DNA of 42,710 nucleotides from an uncultured Rhizobium sp. (GTDB lineage Bacteria; Pseudomonadota; Alphaproteobacteria; Rhizobiales; Rhizobiaceae): positions 1 to 42,710 of the forward strand of contig CAMFIF010000031.1 in the NCBI GenBank assembly GCA_945952415.1, written 5' to 3'. A program made the position numbers and the translations under genes. The number at the start of each line of letters is the position of its first letter. Positions within the stretch are counted from its first letter, which is position 1. Below, one piece after another: positions 1 through 7,664 of the stretch. The notes under the pieces were generated by a model. It did no database searches. It was given only the letters and a program-made list of their open reading frames with translations, and was not told where the DNA came from.

Positions 1-356
1 AGCTGCTCCGGATGCGGGGGAGGATGTCCCGGAGGGACAGGAGGGGGTAGGCTTCCTCCTATGCCGAGGTTTCGGGGGAACTGAATTTGCCGCACCACAC
101 CCCCCTCTGTCAGCTTCGCTGACATCTCCCCCGCAAGGGGGGAGATCGGAGGAGGTTGCCGCCCCTACCGAATCGCCACCGTTTCTGGGATGAGAGGTTC
201 CGGTCTGGCGGAGTGAGCGGCCAGCCTCGACCTCCCCCCTCACGGGCAGCGAAGCTGCTCCGGATGCGGGGGAGGATGTCCCGGAGGGACAGGAGGGGGT
301 AGGCTTCCTCCTATGCCGAGGTTTCGGGGGAACTGAATTTGCCGCACCACACCCCC
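1..356. repeat. Intergenic repeat block with a 104-bp exact direct repeat
   Basis: Bases 1–104 recur unchanged at 253–356. Between them, 101–146 holds a repeat unit with two inverted pairs (a GTCAGC…GCTGAC stem and a CTCCCCC…GGGGGGAG stem). Closely related units lie at 14991–15036 and 26521–26566, and related sequence in the opposite orientation at 11355–11480. No protein-coding gene is convincing here. The left end runs off the window. The block looks like a member of the short palindromic intergenic repeat families known in Rhizobiaceae; which named family it belongs to cannot be told by eye. Confidence 0.8.
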
Positions 357-373
357 GCCGTCAGCGAGCGCTG

Positions 374-802
374 TCATCTCTCCCCAAGCTCGATCCGCTC
401 CATCTTGCCGGCCTCTCGCAGGTCCAGCCGCACTTCCATGTCCGGCTTCAGCTTCCAGAAGATGAGAAACAGCCGGTCGAGCGTGAAGCGCTTGAGTTTC
501 AGGTTGTTGATGCGGGAGAATTCCGAGTGGGAAATGCCCGTCTTCGCTTCCGCTTCGCGGGTGGAAAGTCCCTGTTCCGCAAGGGTTTGCCTGATCCAGA
601 TGGCGAGCTGAGCCCGCGCCTGCTCGAGATCCGGATTGGGCAGCAGGATGTCGCGGGCAATATTGCCACTGCTGCGGAGGGCGAAGCAATCGTCTAGATC
701 GGTGTCCGCAATTGCCTGAGCCGGGCCCTGATCGTCTCGATCTCCTTCTAAGGCGTGGCGATCCCGGATTTCGATTTCTTTTGAAAGGCGTGGATCATCC
801 AT
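374..802 (-). CDS. HTH antitoxin (HTH_37/XRE type), start uncertain
   Basis: The C-terminal ~100 residues read as a helix-turn-helix antitoxin of the kind paired with Gp49/HigB toxins: a short lead-in, then a helix starting EQARAQLAIWIRQTL, then STREAEAKTGISHSEFSRI as the HTH, then a FTLDRLFLIFWKL helix. It should bind the toxin and repress the operon. The start is a problem. The only in-frame ATG (802) lies 55 nt inside the toxin gene, and the residues from there to about 712 look like out-of-frame toxin sequence. After the toxin stop there is no ATG, GTG or TTG in frame before the conserved part; the candidates are a rare ATT at 712 or CTG codons near 660. The true product may therefore be shorter, poorly translated or broken. 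The domain call is fairly safe, the 5' boundary is not. Confidence 0.6.
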   Translation of the reverse strand: MDDPRLSKEIEIRDRHALEGDRDDQGPAQAIADTDLDDCFALRSSGNIARDILLPNPDLEQARAQLAIWIRQTLAEQGLSTREAEAKTGISHSEFSRINNLKLKRFTLDRLFLIFWKLKPDMEVRLDLREAGKMERIELGER

Positions 803-1032
803 ATGTCGTCTCCGATCTTGAGGGCATAGACGAGGCGCCAGGCATTGCCGCGCTGCCGGTGGGCGATTTCCAGAACGCCCGCGCCAAGGCCCTTCATGGT
901 TTTGGCGTTCGGTGGCCTGCCGCCTTGGGCGAGATATTCGAGATCGGCATAAAATGCCGTTCTCGCCTCGTCAGGAAAGGCCAGAAAATCGCGGCGGGCG
1001 GCGGTCAGCCAGCGTATCTCCTTCCGGTCCAT
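748..1032 (-). CDS. HigB/Gp49-like (DUF891) toxin, probably C-terminally truncated
   Basis: The 94-aa product matches the Gp49/HigB branch of RelE-like toxins, which as a family are mRNA interferases: PPNAKTMKGLGAGVLEI, then RLVYALKIGD, then the signature HAFQKKSKSGIATP. Family members usually carry on after GIATP with a charged helix. Here a TAG stop (748–750) follows immediately, yet the same frame continues for 17 more codons with a helix-like stretch (KEIETIRARLRQLRTPI) to a second stop at 694–696. That suggests a nonsense change in a formerly ~112-aa toxin. GGGAAG lies just before the ATG. A TTGACA-like box (1053–1058) and a TTCGCA/TGCGAA inverted pair (1043–1048 and 1070–1075) lie upstream and could be promoter and operator. 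The HTH antitoxin follows on the same strand. Confidence 0.75.
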   Translation of the reverse strand: MDRKEIRWLTAARRDFLAFPDEARTAFYADLEYLAQGGRPPNAKTMKGLGAGVLEIAHRQRGNAWRLVYALKIGDDIWMIHAFQKKSKSGIATP

Positions 1033-1110
1033 CTTCCCTCTGTTCGCAAATTTGTCAACACTACATATATGCGAATATCATAAAGAAAAGATGGAGCCTG
1101 TAAACCGGCG

Positions 1111-1503
1111 CTAGTCCTCGTCGCGGCGGTGGTTCTCGCGGTCGCGGAGATAGCGGTGGGCCAGGGGGAAGAGCGGGAGCCAGCTCTCGCGGCGCAGCGT
1201 CCAGAGTTCATAGGTGGGGGTAAAGAGGTCCGGCTGGTCGAGCGCGCCGAGGGCGACCTCGGTCTCGTCGCCGGTCACGGCGAAAACCGGAGAGCCGCAG
1301 CGCGGGCAGAAGTGCCGGCCCGCATGGGAGCGGCTGTCGCCGGTGATCAGCACGTTCTCCGAGGGGAAGATGGCCGAGGCGTGGAAGAGCGCACCGTGGT
1401 GCTTGCGGCAATCCAGGCAGTGGCAGAGGCCGACCCGATAGGGTTTGCCGGTCGCGACGAGGCGGAGATCGCCGCAAAGACATCCGCCGGAAATGCGTTC
1501 CAT
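1111..1503 (-). CDS. GFA-family (glutathione-dependent formaldehyde-activating-like) zinc protein
   Basis: This 130-aa protein has the cysteine pattern of the GFA/CENP-V fold: CLC at residues 8–10, CHCxxC at 27–32 and CPRC at 66–69, which in the family bind one structural and one catalytic zinc. The founding member adds formaldehyde to glutathione, but most paralogs have unknown substrates, so only the fold is assigned. Full length for a single-domain member. It is a lone minus-strand gene. The neighbouring TA pair and the 75-aa gene give no functional hint. Confidence 0.85.
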   Translation of the reverse strand: MERISGGCLCGDLRLVATGKPYRVGLCHCLDCRKHHGALFHASAIFPSENVLITGDSRSHAGRHFCPRCGSPVFAVTGDETEVALGALDQPDLFTPTYELWTLRRESWLPLFPLAHRYLRDRENHRRDED

Positions 1504-1624
1504 GATCGGTCTCCTTCATCCGGGGGCGGTGCCGCCCGGCGTGGCACGATGGAAGCGAGCGTCGCCCGGAAGGAAGGATGAGGCAAGGCCCGGTTGACCC
1601 CACCGGTCGTGCGCCGCGCGGCGG

Positions 1625-1852
1625 TCAGCCCCTGGCGCGGCTTTTGGTCTTGCGGGCAGGCTTTTCCTTCGGCGGCTCGGCGGCAAGCGCCCGTTCCTGC
1701 GCCAGGCGCAGCGCGCGCAGCGCTTCGGTCTTCTTCTCGCGGGCGCGGGTTTCGGCGTCGAGGATCTGCCGGGCGGCGGAGTCGGTCCGGTTCGCCTTGT
1801 CGGTCGCGGAGAGTTTTTCGGGCTTGAAGAAGCTCTCTCGGGTGGCATCCAT
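1625..1852 (-). CDS. Small basic hypothetical protein
   Basis: A 75-aa protein rich in Lys, Arg, Ala and Glu. It has one predicted long helix in the middle (residues ~20–58) and a basic tail ending in KTKSRARG. The ATG follows GGAGACCGCC, a usable ribosome-binding site. It has no recognisable domain. It lies 71 bp downstream of rpsU on the same strand, and its composition would fit a nucleic-acid-binding protein, but that is inference. Confidence 0.55.
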   Translation of the reverse strand: MDATRESFFKPEKLSATDKANRTDSAARQILDAETRAREKKTEALRALRLAQERALAAEPPKEKPARKTKSRARG

Positions 1853-1923
1853 GGCGGTCTCCTTTGGGGGGTGGCGGAAGTTCGGCGGGGCAGGCCCCGC
1901 CGGGAAAGCGCGGAAAGGCCGCC

Positions 1924-2163
1924 TTAGCGGCCGCGCTGCGGCTTGGGCTTCGGGCCGGGCAACAGCCCCTCGCGCTGCATCTTCTTGCGCTGAAGCTTGC
2001 GGGCGCGGCGAATGGCATCGGCCTTTTCGCGGGTGCGCTTTTCGGACGGCTTTTCATAGGCGCTGCGCGCCCGCATCTCGCGGAAAATCCCTTCCCGCTG
2101 CATTTTCTTCTTCAGCACCCGAAGGGCCTGTTCCACATTGTTTTCTCGTACGATGACTTGCAA
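1924..2163 (-). CDS. rpsU: Small ribosomal subunit protein S21 (bS21), TTG start
   Basis: The 79-aa product begins [20 protein letters not shown] after the initiator and ends in a very basic tail, as in alphaproteobacterial S21 proteins, which sit on the 30S platform near the 3' end of 16S rRNA. An upstream ATG at 2223 would add 20 residues unlike the family. The TTG at 2161–2163 has AAGGAG five bases before it and gives the standard N-terminus, so it was chosen. The C-terminus is lengthened by a second basic KKMQREG-type segment, common in alphaproteobacteria. Transcribed on minus, downstream of cspA but separated from it by a terminator. Confidence 0.93.
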   Translation of the reverse strand: MQVIVRENNVEQALRVLKKKMQREGIFREMRARSAYEKPSEKRTREKADAIRRARKLQRKKMQREGLLPGPKPKPQRGR

Positions 2164-2256
2164 ATTCGCTCCTTCAGCGGCCGTAAAGCCGCCCGTTTCG
2201 AGGAAAGTCGAGACCGCCGGCAAGGCGGGGTGCGATGCGCCATCAGGCGGGCGCCA

Positions 2257-2288
2257 GAAAAAACAAAAGGCCGGGACTGCTCCCGACC
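2257..2288 (-). terminator. Intrinsic terminator downstream of cspA
   Basis: On the minus strand GGTCGGGA (2288–2281), a GCAG loop and TCCCGGCC (2276–2269) form an 8-bp stem with one G·U pair. It is followed by TTTTGTTTTTT, a clear U-tract. It lies 60 bp past the cspA stop, so it should end the cspA transcript before rpsU. Confidence 0.85.
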
Positions 2289-2350
2289 TTCCGGATCATC
2301 GCCGCATCACGTGCCAGTACATCCGTGGTCACGCGGGGCAATGAAATTCC

Positions 2351-2560
2351 TTATGCAGCCTGCAGGTTATCCGCAGAGCTCTTGCCGGAACGCTTGTCCT
2401 GCACGATCTCGTAGCGGATCTTCTGACCTTCGGCGAGGCCGCGCATGCCAGCGCGCTCAACGGCCGAAATATGGACGAAGACGTCCTGGCTGCCATTCTC
2501 GGGCTCGATGAAGCCGAAACCCTTGGTGGCGTTGAACCACTTTACAGTACCTGTGTTCAT
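2351..2560 (-). CDS. cspA: CspA-family cold-shock protein
   Basis: A 69-aa single cold-shock domain that binds single-stranded RNA or DNA. RNP1 (KGFGFIEP) and RNP2 ([10 protein letters not shown]) are both visible, and the start [10 protein letters not shown] is canonical. The ATG at 2560 has AAGGA 8–12 bases upstream. A longer in-frame extension exists but is unlike the family and was rejected. The ~400-bp gap upstream, shared with divergent ppdK, could hold a long leader as in other cold-shock genes. A weak promoter candidate is TTGTAA (minus strand, near 2708) with TACATT 16 bases downstream. Confidence 0.95.
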   Translation of the reverse strand: MNTGTVKWFNATKGFGFIEPENGSQDVFVHISAVERAGMRGLAEGQKIRYEIVQDKRSGKSSADNLQAA

Positions 2561-2966
2561 GAAACGATTCCTTTCAATCGTTGGGATGCCCGGATTACGT
2601 CCCGGACGGGTAGATCGACGATGGAAGGGAGATCTGGTAGAGCCGTAAAGGGTCGTGCAAACGTCGCTAGCAAGGTGCGATGAGGATAATGTACTCTCTT
2701 CTGGCGGATTTACAAGAGTCTCGGATAAATATTTTCGATCTGTCCGGATTTTTGACGAAAGGAATTTCATTGAAATGACATTTTCGCCCATGGGTTTCAG
2801 CAATATGGGCGTTTTCAACGAAAGATCGGTTATGCCGCCGGCGAGGCCGCGCCTTCCCTGCCGCGCAAAGATTTATTCCGCACTGCACAAATTTTACCCG
2901 AACGGGTGATTTCCTTTCTTTTTTGAATGGATTACCGTGCCCTTGGAGAGGCAGGAACTGAAATCG
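2561..2966. promoter_or_regulatory. Divergent cspA/ppdK control region
   Basis: This 406-bp gap is more AT-rich than its surroundings, especially 2690–2820 and 2865–2930. It separates the divergently transcribed cspA and ppdK genes and must hold both promoters and the cspA leader. No RNA family was recognised. The inverted pair GCCCAT…ATGGGC at 2789–2818 is the most obvious secondary structure. Confidence 0.5.
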
Positions 2967-5642
2967 ATGGTGAAGTGGGTCTATACTTTCGGCAATGGCA
3001 GGGCGGAAGGTCGCGCCGGCGATGTCGAGCTTCTGGGCGGCAAGGGCGCCAATCTGGCGGAAATGGCAAGCCTCGGCCTGCCGGTGCCGCCGGGCCTGAC
3101 CATTACCACCGAGGCCTGCGCCTGGTTCAACCGCAATGCCCGCAGCTTTCCCGATGCACTGCGCGCCCAGGTGGGCGAGGGGCTGCGCGGCATCGAGGAG
3201 GCGACGGGCCGCGGTTTCGGCGATCCCCACCGTCCGCTGCTGCTCTCCGTGCGCTCCGGCGCCCGCGTCTCCATGCCGGGCATGATGGACACGGTGCTCA
3301 ATCTCGGCCTCAATGACGAAACGGTGCAGGCGCTCGGCCACGATGCGGGTGATGCCCGCTTTGCCTGGGACAGCTATCGCCGCTTCATCCAGATGTATGG
3401 CGATGTGGTCATGGGGCTGGATCACGAGGTCTTCGAGGAGATCCTTGAGGATGAGAAGGCCCGCCTCGGCCATGAATATGATACGGAACTCTCCGCCGTC
3501 GAATGGCAGCATGTCACGCGGCTCTACAAGGATGTGATTGCCGAGGAGCTTGGCGAGCCCTTCCCGCAGGACCCCGGCATCCAGCTGTGGAAAGCGATCG
3601 GCGCCGTATTCCAGAGCTGGATGAACCCGCGCGCCGTCACCTATCGCATGCTGCACAATATCCCTTCCGACAGCGGCACGGCGGTCAATGTCCAGGCCAT
3701 GGTCTTCGGCAATATGGGCAATAATTCCGCCACGGGCGTTGCCTTCACCCGCAACCCTTCCACCGGGGAAAAGGAGCTTTACGGCGAATTCCTGGTGAAT
3801 GCGCAGGGTGAAGATGTGGTGGCGGGCATCCGCACGCCGCAATCCATTTCGGAAGCCGCCCGGCTCGCGTCCGGTTCCGACAAGCCCTCGCTGGAAAAGC
3901 TGATGCCGGAGGCCTTCGCCGATTTCCGCGCCATCTGCGACCGGCTGGAAGCCCATTACCGCGACATGCAGGATCTCGAATTCACCATCGAGCGCGGCAA
4001 GCTCTGGATGCTTCAGACCCGCTCCGGCAAGCGCACCGCCAAGGCGGCGATGAAGATTGCCGTGGACATGGTGGAAGAGGGGCTGATCACGAAGGCGGAG
4101 GCCGTCTCGCGGATTGATCCCGCCTCGCTCGATCAGCTGCTGCACCCCACCATCGATCCCCGCGTCGAGCGGCAGGTGATCGGCTCCGGTCTTCCCGCCT
4201 CGCCGGGGGCGGCCACGGGCGAGATCGTCTTCACCTCGGAAGATGCGGTGGGGGCGGAAGCGGAAGGCCGCAGGGTCATTCTGGTCCGCATGGAAACCAG
4301 CCCGGAAGATATTCACGGCATGCATGCGGCGGAAGGCATTCTCACCACCCGCGGCGGCATGACCTCCCATGCGGCGGTGGTGGCGCGCGGCATGGGCATT
4401 CCCTGCGTCACGGGCGCGGGCAGCATGCGCGTCGATGTCCACAACGGCCTGCTGATCGGCCTCGGCGTGAAGCTCCGGAAGGGCGATGTCATCACCATCG
4501 ATGGCTCCTCTGGCCAGGTGCTGAAGGGCGAGGTGCCCATGCTCCAGCCGGAACTGTCCGGCGATTTCGGCCAGATCATGGAATGGGCGGATGCCGCCCG
4601 CCGCATGACCGTGCGCACCAATGCGGATACACCGCAGGATGCGCGCGCCGCCCGCTCCTTCGGGGCCGAGGGCATCGGGCTTTGCCGCACGGAGCACATG
4701 TTCTTCGAGGGCGGGCGCATCCATGTGATGCGCGACATGATCCTTGCGGAGACGGAAGCCGGCCGCAAGGCCGCGCTCGACAAGCTTCTGCCCATGCAGC
4801 GTTCGGATTTCACCGAGCTTTTCTCCATCATGCACGGCCAGCCGGTGACGATCCGCCTGCTCGATCCGCCGCTGCACGAATTCCTGCCGAAATCCGATGC
4901 GGAAATCGCCGAAGTGGCCGCGGCCATGGGCATGGAACCGCGCGCCCTGCGCGAACGGGTGGATGCGCTGCACGAATTCAACCCCATGCTCGGCCATCGC
5001 GGCTGCCGGCTGGCCATTTCCCATCCGGAAATCGTCGAGATGCAGGCCCGCGCCATTTTCGAGGCGGCGGTGGATGCCGCGCGCCAGACGGGCGAACTGG
5101 TCTCGCCGGAGATCATGGTGCCGCTGGTGGGCCTGCGCGCCGAGCTCGACTACGTCAAGGGCCGCATCGATGCCATCGCCCGCGCCGTCATGGACGAGGC
5201 GGGCATGGAGATCCATTATCTGGTCGGCACCATGATCGAGCTGCCGCGTGCGGCGCTGCGCGCCCATTCGATCGCGGAAGCCGCGGAATTCTTCTCCTTC
5301 GGCACCAACGACCTCACCCAGACCACCTTCGGCATCTCGCGGGACGATGCCTCGAATTTCATCAACACCTATATCCGCAAGGGCATCATCGATCACGATC
5401 CCTTCATCTCGCTGGATTTCGATGGCGTCGGCGAGCTTATCCGCATCGCCGCCCAGCGCGGCCGGCTGACCCGGCCGGAAATGAAGCTCGGCATCTGCGG
5501 CGAACACGGCGGCGACCCGGCCTCCATCCATTTCTGCGAGTCGATCGGGCTCGATTATGTCTCCTGCTCGCCCTTCCGCGTGCCCATCGCGCGACTGGCG
5601 GCCGCTCAGGCGGCCATCCGCGCCGGCAATGCCCGGCACTGA
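2967..5642 (+). CDS. ppdK: Pyruvate, phosphate dikinase
   Basis: This 891-aa enzyme interconverts pyruvate, ATP and Pi with PEP, AMP and PPi, a gluconeogenic entry point. Domain order: N-terminal ATP-grasp half with GGKGANLAEM near residue 28, the swivelling phosphohistidine domain with TTRGGMTSHAAVVARG (phospho-acceptor His about residue 468), then the C-terminal PEP/pyruvate TIM barrel ending in the GICGEHGGDP motif with the catalytic Cys. Length is normal for bacterial PPDK. A GTG at 2937 would add 10 residues; the ATG at 2967, giving MVKWVYTFGNG, fits the family and was chosen. Single gene on plus; the next gene starts 425 bp later. Confidence 0.96.
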   Translation: MVKWVYTFGNGRAEGRAGDVELLGGKGANLAEMASLGLPVPPGLTITTEACAWFNRNARSFPDALRAQVGEGLRGIEEATGRGFGDPHRPLLLSVRSGARVSMPGMMDTVLNLGLNDETVQALGHDAGDARFAWDSYRRFIQMYGDVVMGLDHEVFEEILEDEKARLGHEYDTELSAVEWQHVTRLYKDVIAEELGEPFPQDPGIQLWKAIGAVFQSWMNPRAVTYRMLHNIPSDSGTAVNVQAMVFGNMGNNSATGVAFTRNPSTGEKELYGEFLVNAQGEDVVAGIRTPQSISEAARLASGSDKPSLEKLMPEAFADFRAICDRLEAHYRDMQDLEFTIERGKLWMLQTRSGKRTAKAAMKIAVDMVEEGLITKAEAVSRIDPASLDQLLHPTIDPRVERQVIGSGLPASPGAATGEIVFTSEDAVGAEAEGRRVILVRMETSPEDIHGMHAAEGILTTRGGMTSHAAVVARGMGIPCVTGAGSMRVDVHNGLLIGLGVKLRKGDVITIDGSSGQVLKGEVPMLQPELSGDFGQIMEWADAARRMTVRTNADTPQDARAARSFGAEGIGLCRTEHMFFEGGRIHVMRDMILAETEAGRKAALDKLLPMQRSDFTELFSIMHGQPVTIRLLDPPLHEFLPKSDAEIAEVAAAMGMEPRALRERVDALHEFNPMLGHRGCRLAISHPEIVEMQARAIFEAAVDAARQTGELVSPEIMVPLVGLRAELDYVKGRIDAIARAVMDEAGMEIHYLVGTMIELPRAALRAHSIAEAAEFFSFGTNDLTQTTFGISRDDASNFINTYIRKGIIDHDPFISLDFDGVGELIRIAAQRGRLTRPEMKLGICGEHGGDPASIHFCESIGLDYVSCSPFRVPIARLAAAQAAIRAGNARH

Positions 5643-6066
5643 TGGCAGAACCACAGCGTCGTGGCTCCTCCCGGCCCCGGCCGTGGATCGCCGCAACCTT
5701 AAACCTATATCGAAAGACTAGTCTAAAATTGGACGTTCCTAATTTAGGGGAAACGTGCAACATGCTCGCGGTGGTAGGGAGCACCCGGTCCCCTCCGCAG
5801 AGGCGGTAAATAGAGACGTGCCGCCGATGCCGGTTCCGGGTGCCGCTCAGCCAAGCCCGAGCCTGAAGTGTTTCCCATTGGGCGAGGCATCCTGTCACAG
5901 ACTTGTCCGGAGCGCCGGGTAACCGGCAGGGGTGCAGGATATGCCCATCCCCCCGCACCCTTCCGGACCTTTTCCCCGCTGCCATCCCCCCGGGGTGATT
6001 GCGGAACCGAACCCTTATGCAAACGAAAGGCCACGCGATGTATGCGCATCGCGGGAATGCCCTGTC
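5643..6066. other. 424-bp intergenic region with an operator-like palindrome
   Basis: No credible gene was found. AAAGACTAGTCTAA at 5713–5726 contains the perfect palindrome AGACTAGTCT and resembles sites at 7588–7601 and 8331–8344. Downstream of it is a 15-codon ORF from 5761, not convincing as a gene. Several GC-rich inverted segments lie at 5820–5990. They were compared mentally with cobalamin and glycine riboswitch patterns and did not fit. The gap is long for this window and may be the remains of a deletion. Confidence 0.5.
5713..5726. promoter_or_regulatory. Operator-like palindrome, copy 1
   Basis: AAAGACTAGTCTAA, with a perfect 10-bp palindromic core. It shares the core with copies near the second LysE gene. 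The ideal form would be TTAGACTAGTCTAA, the size and symmetry of a TetR- or MarR-type operator. No such regulator gene lies in the window. It is 340 bp upstream of the first LysE gene, too far to be certain of the target. Confidence 0.5.
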
Positions 6067-6693
6067 ATGTCCTTTTCGCCGATCCTGATCTCCTTTCTCC
6101 TGTCCACCGCGCTTTTTGCGCTCATCCCCGGGCCGGCCATGCTCTTCGTTGCGGCAAAGACCTCCGTGGCCGGCAGGCGTGCGGGATTGACGGCAGCGCT
6201 CGGCATTCATGTCGGCTGCGGCGCGCATATTCTGGCGGCCTCCATTGGCCTGCCGGTGCTGTTTCACCATTATCCCGCCCTCTATCATGCGGTGCGGCTG
6301 GCGGGGGCGGCCTATCTGGTCTGGCTGGGATGCGGCATGATCCGGCGCGCCTGCCTGGCCATGGAGGAAGGGGGCCCGGCATCGCCCGAAAGCTTTGGCG
6401 AAACCTTCCGCCAAAGCGCCATCGTCGAAATGCTGAACCCCAAAACCGGCATCTTCTTCCTCACCCAGCTTCCGCTTTATGCCGATCCCGCCGGCGATCT
6501 GCCGCTCTGGCAGCAGTTCCTGCTGCTCGGCGTGGTGGTGAACCTCATTTTCTCGCTCGGCGATCTCTGCGGCATCCTTTTCGCCGGCACGGCCCACAGG
6601 CTCTGTTCCCATGCCCCGCAACGGCGCCTGCGCCAGGGAAGCGGCCTGCTGATTGCAGGCATCGGCCTCTCCATCGTTGTCGCCACCTGTTGA
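6067..6693 (+). CDS. LysE/RhtB-family exporter (copy 1)
   Basis: A 208-aa inner-membrane protein with about six hydrophobic segments. It carries the family signature ALIPGPAMLFVAAKT near residue 20 and the MLNPKTGIFFLTQLP block near 125. LysE/RhtB proteins export amino acids or related small molecules; the substrate cannot be read from sequence. In-frame upstream starts (5932) add a Pro-rich stretch unlike the family, so ATG 6067 was chosen although its ribosome-binding site is weak. It is paralogous to the gene at 7665, sharing the IPGPAML, aromatic-WLG and LNPxT blocks and ending at the same length. GC content resembles the core genome, unlike copy 2. Confidence 0.9.
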   Translation: MSFSPILISFLLSTALFALIPGPAMLFVAAKTSVAGRRAGLTAALGIHVGCGAHILAASIGLPVLFHHYPALYHAVRLAGAAYLVWLGCGMIRRACLAMEEGGPASPESFGETFRQSAIVEMLNPKTGIFFLTQLPLYADPAGDLPLWQQFLLLGVVVNLIFSLGDLCGILFAGTAHRLCSHAPQRRLRQGSGLLIAGIGLSIVVATC

Positions 6694-6709
6694 GGGCAAG
6701 GGGTGGGCT

Positions 6710-7348
6710 TCACTCGCAATCGGTCTGGAGCACCGGCACGCGCTTCGAAACCGCGGCCCGGTAGAGCGGTTTTTCTGGAACGGGGCCGATCACCGACCGG
6801 CTCATCTTCCCCACCATGCCGCAAAAGAGATCCACCTCCGCGCGCGAGCGGGTGGCGAAATCGAGCGCCAACGCCTTCATTGCCGCCTGCCGGATGGCCG
6901 CAATGTCCCCGGCGCTGATCGGAACCACGCTGTTTTCAACGATATAGGCCTCGCTCAGCCGCACCGCCTCGTCTACGACTTTCTGCAGCTCGTCCCGCCG
7001 GGCGGAAGGCGGCAGGCAATGGGGCAGGCTTTCCTGCACCAGGAAGGCATAGTTCCACACGCAATCCACGCGCGGAATGCCGGGTTCGGTCAGATAGCGG
7101 GCGCTCAGCCCGCCATGGCGGTTGCGGGCAATTGCGATCTCATAGCCGCGCAGGCTGAAGCGGATCAGGGTGAGACCCTCTTCCTCCTCCTCGCTGGCGA
7201 GAACCCGCACGCCCGGAATGGCCCGGAGCGCCTCCACAGTCGCCGGAATTTCGGCCACCCGCTCGATCGCGGTGGCATCCGCCGCGGAAAGCGGCAGGGG
7301 AAAGGCGGCGCAAAGCGCCAGCGCCACCCCGGCAAGACAGGGCTTCAT
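6710..7348 (-). CDS. Secreted protein of unknown function
   Basis: 212 aa with a typical signal peptide (residues 1–~23: MKPC, a hydrophobic core, cleavage near LSAADA), so probably periplasmic. The mature part is mixed alpha/beta with four cysteines (near residues 117, 131, 173 and 210) that could form disulfides. No known domain is recognised. It converges on the LysE copy 1 gene, whose stop is 17 bp away. A strange run EEEEEG lies near residue 53. Function unknown. Confidence 0.7.
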   Translation of the reverse strand: MKPCLAGVALALCAAFPLPLSAADATAIERVAEIPATVEALRAIPGVRVLASEEEEEGLTLIRFSLRGYEIAIARNRHGGLSARYLTEPGIPRVDCVWNYAFLVQESLPHCLPPSARRDELQKVVDEAVRLSEAYIVENSVVPISAGDIAAIRQAAMKALALDFATRSRAEVDLFCGMVGKMSRSVIGPVPEKPLYRAAVSKRVPVLQTDCE

Positions 7349-7444
7349 CGAAACGCGCCTCTGAAAAATCGAAAATATGAAAAACAGAATAGACTGAAAT
7401 AGAACGCAGACAAGCGGGGACGTGGGGTGGGAGAGTGAACTGGC

Positions 7445-7558
7445 TCACCCTGCCCGAGCCAGAAGCGGCGCCTGGTGCAACCGTCCGATAAGGCCGATGA
7501 AGGACTGGGCAACCCGCCGGATCGCCTCGCTCCGTTCCGTCAGCGGCTCGATTGCCGG
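7445..7558 (-). pseudogene. Duplicated 3' fragment of the gene at 8585–9046
   Basis: Translated on minus, this reads as about 38 residues ending GLIGRLHQAPLLARAG and a TGA stop, matching the C-terminus of the 153-aa protein at 8585–9046 with a handful of substitutions (for example IRRVAQSF against IRQFAQSF). There is no upstream coding sequence, so it is a remnant. Because the two copies have diverged, it is not a fresh duplication. It could be the tail of a second allele left by a recombination that brought in the LysE copy 2 segment. Confidence 0.85.
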
Positions 7559-7587
7559 TCGGGTGTTAAACAAGTCACTCAACCGAG

Positions 7588-7601
7588 TTGGACTAGTCTA
7601 A
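7588..7601. promoter_or_regulatory. Operator-like palindrome, copy 2
   Basis: TTGGACTAGTCTAA, one mismatch from the full palindrome TTAGACTAGTCTAA. It lies 63 bp upstream of the LysE copy 2 start, a sensible place for a repressor site. Its core is identical to copy 1 at 5713. Confidence 0.6.
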
Positions 7602-7664
7602 GTTACATGCGTAATTTCGAAAATAAATGCATTAAGGCAGGGCATATCTCTACAGGAGTGTGCA

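Larger units (their letters stand above)
7349..7664. other. Intergenic region with gene fragment and operator
   Basis: The 316-bp gap between the secreted-protein gene and LysE copy 2 holds a duplicated gene fragment (7445–7558), an operator-like palindrome (7588–7601) and then AT-rich sequence with the ribosome-binding site AGGAG at about 7653–7657. Base composition shifts from GC-rich to AT-richer just after the fragment, at about 7560. Confidence 0.7.

Noticed and set aside
1..356. CRISPR array
   Set aside because: Repeats are long, palindromic, only two copies in place, and there are no regular spacers or cas genes.
2667..5696. 1009-codon open frame on minus across ppdK
   Set aside because: It lies antisense to a full-length PPDK, is open because of high GC and codon bias, and its His/Asp/Gly-rich translation resembles no family.
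5820..5990. Possible cobalamin or glycine riboswitch before LysE copy 1
   Set aside because: GGGTGCC- and GGGAAA-like pieces were seen, but the B12 box and the ordered conserved blocks are missing on both strands.
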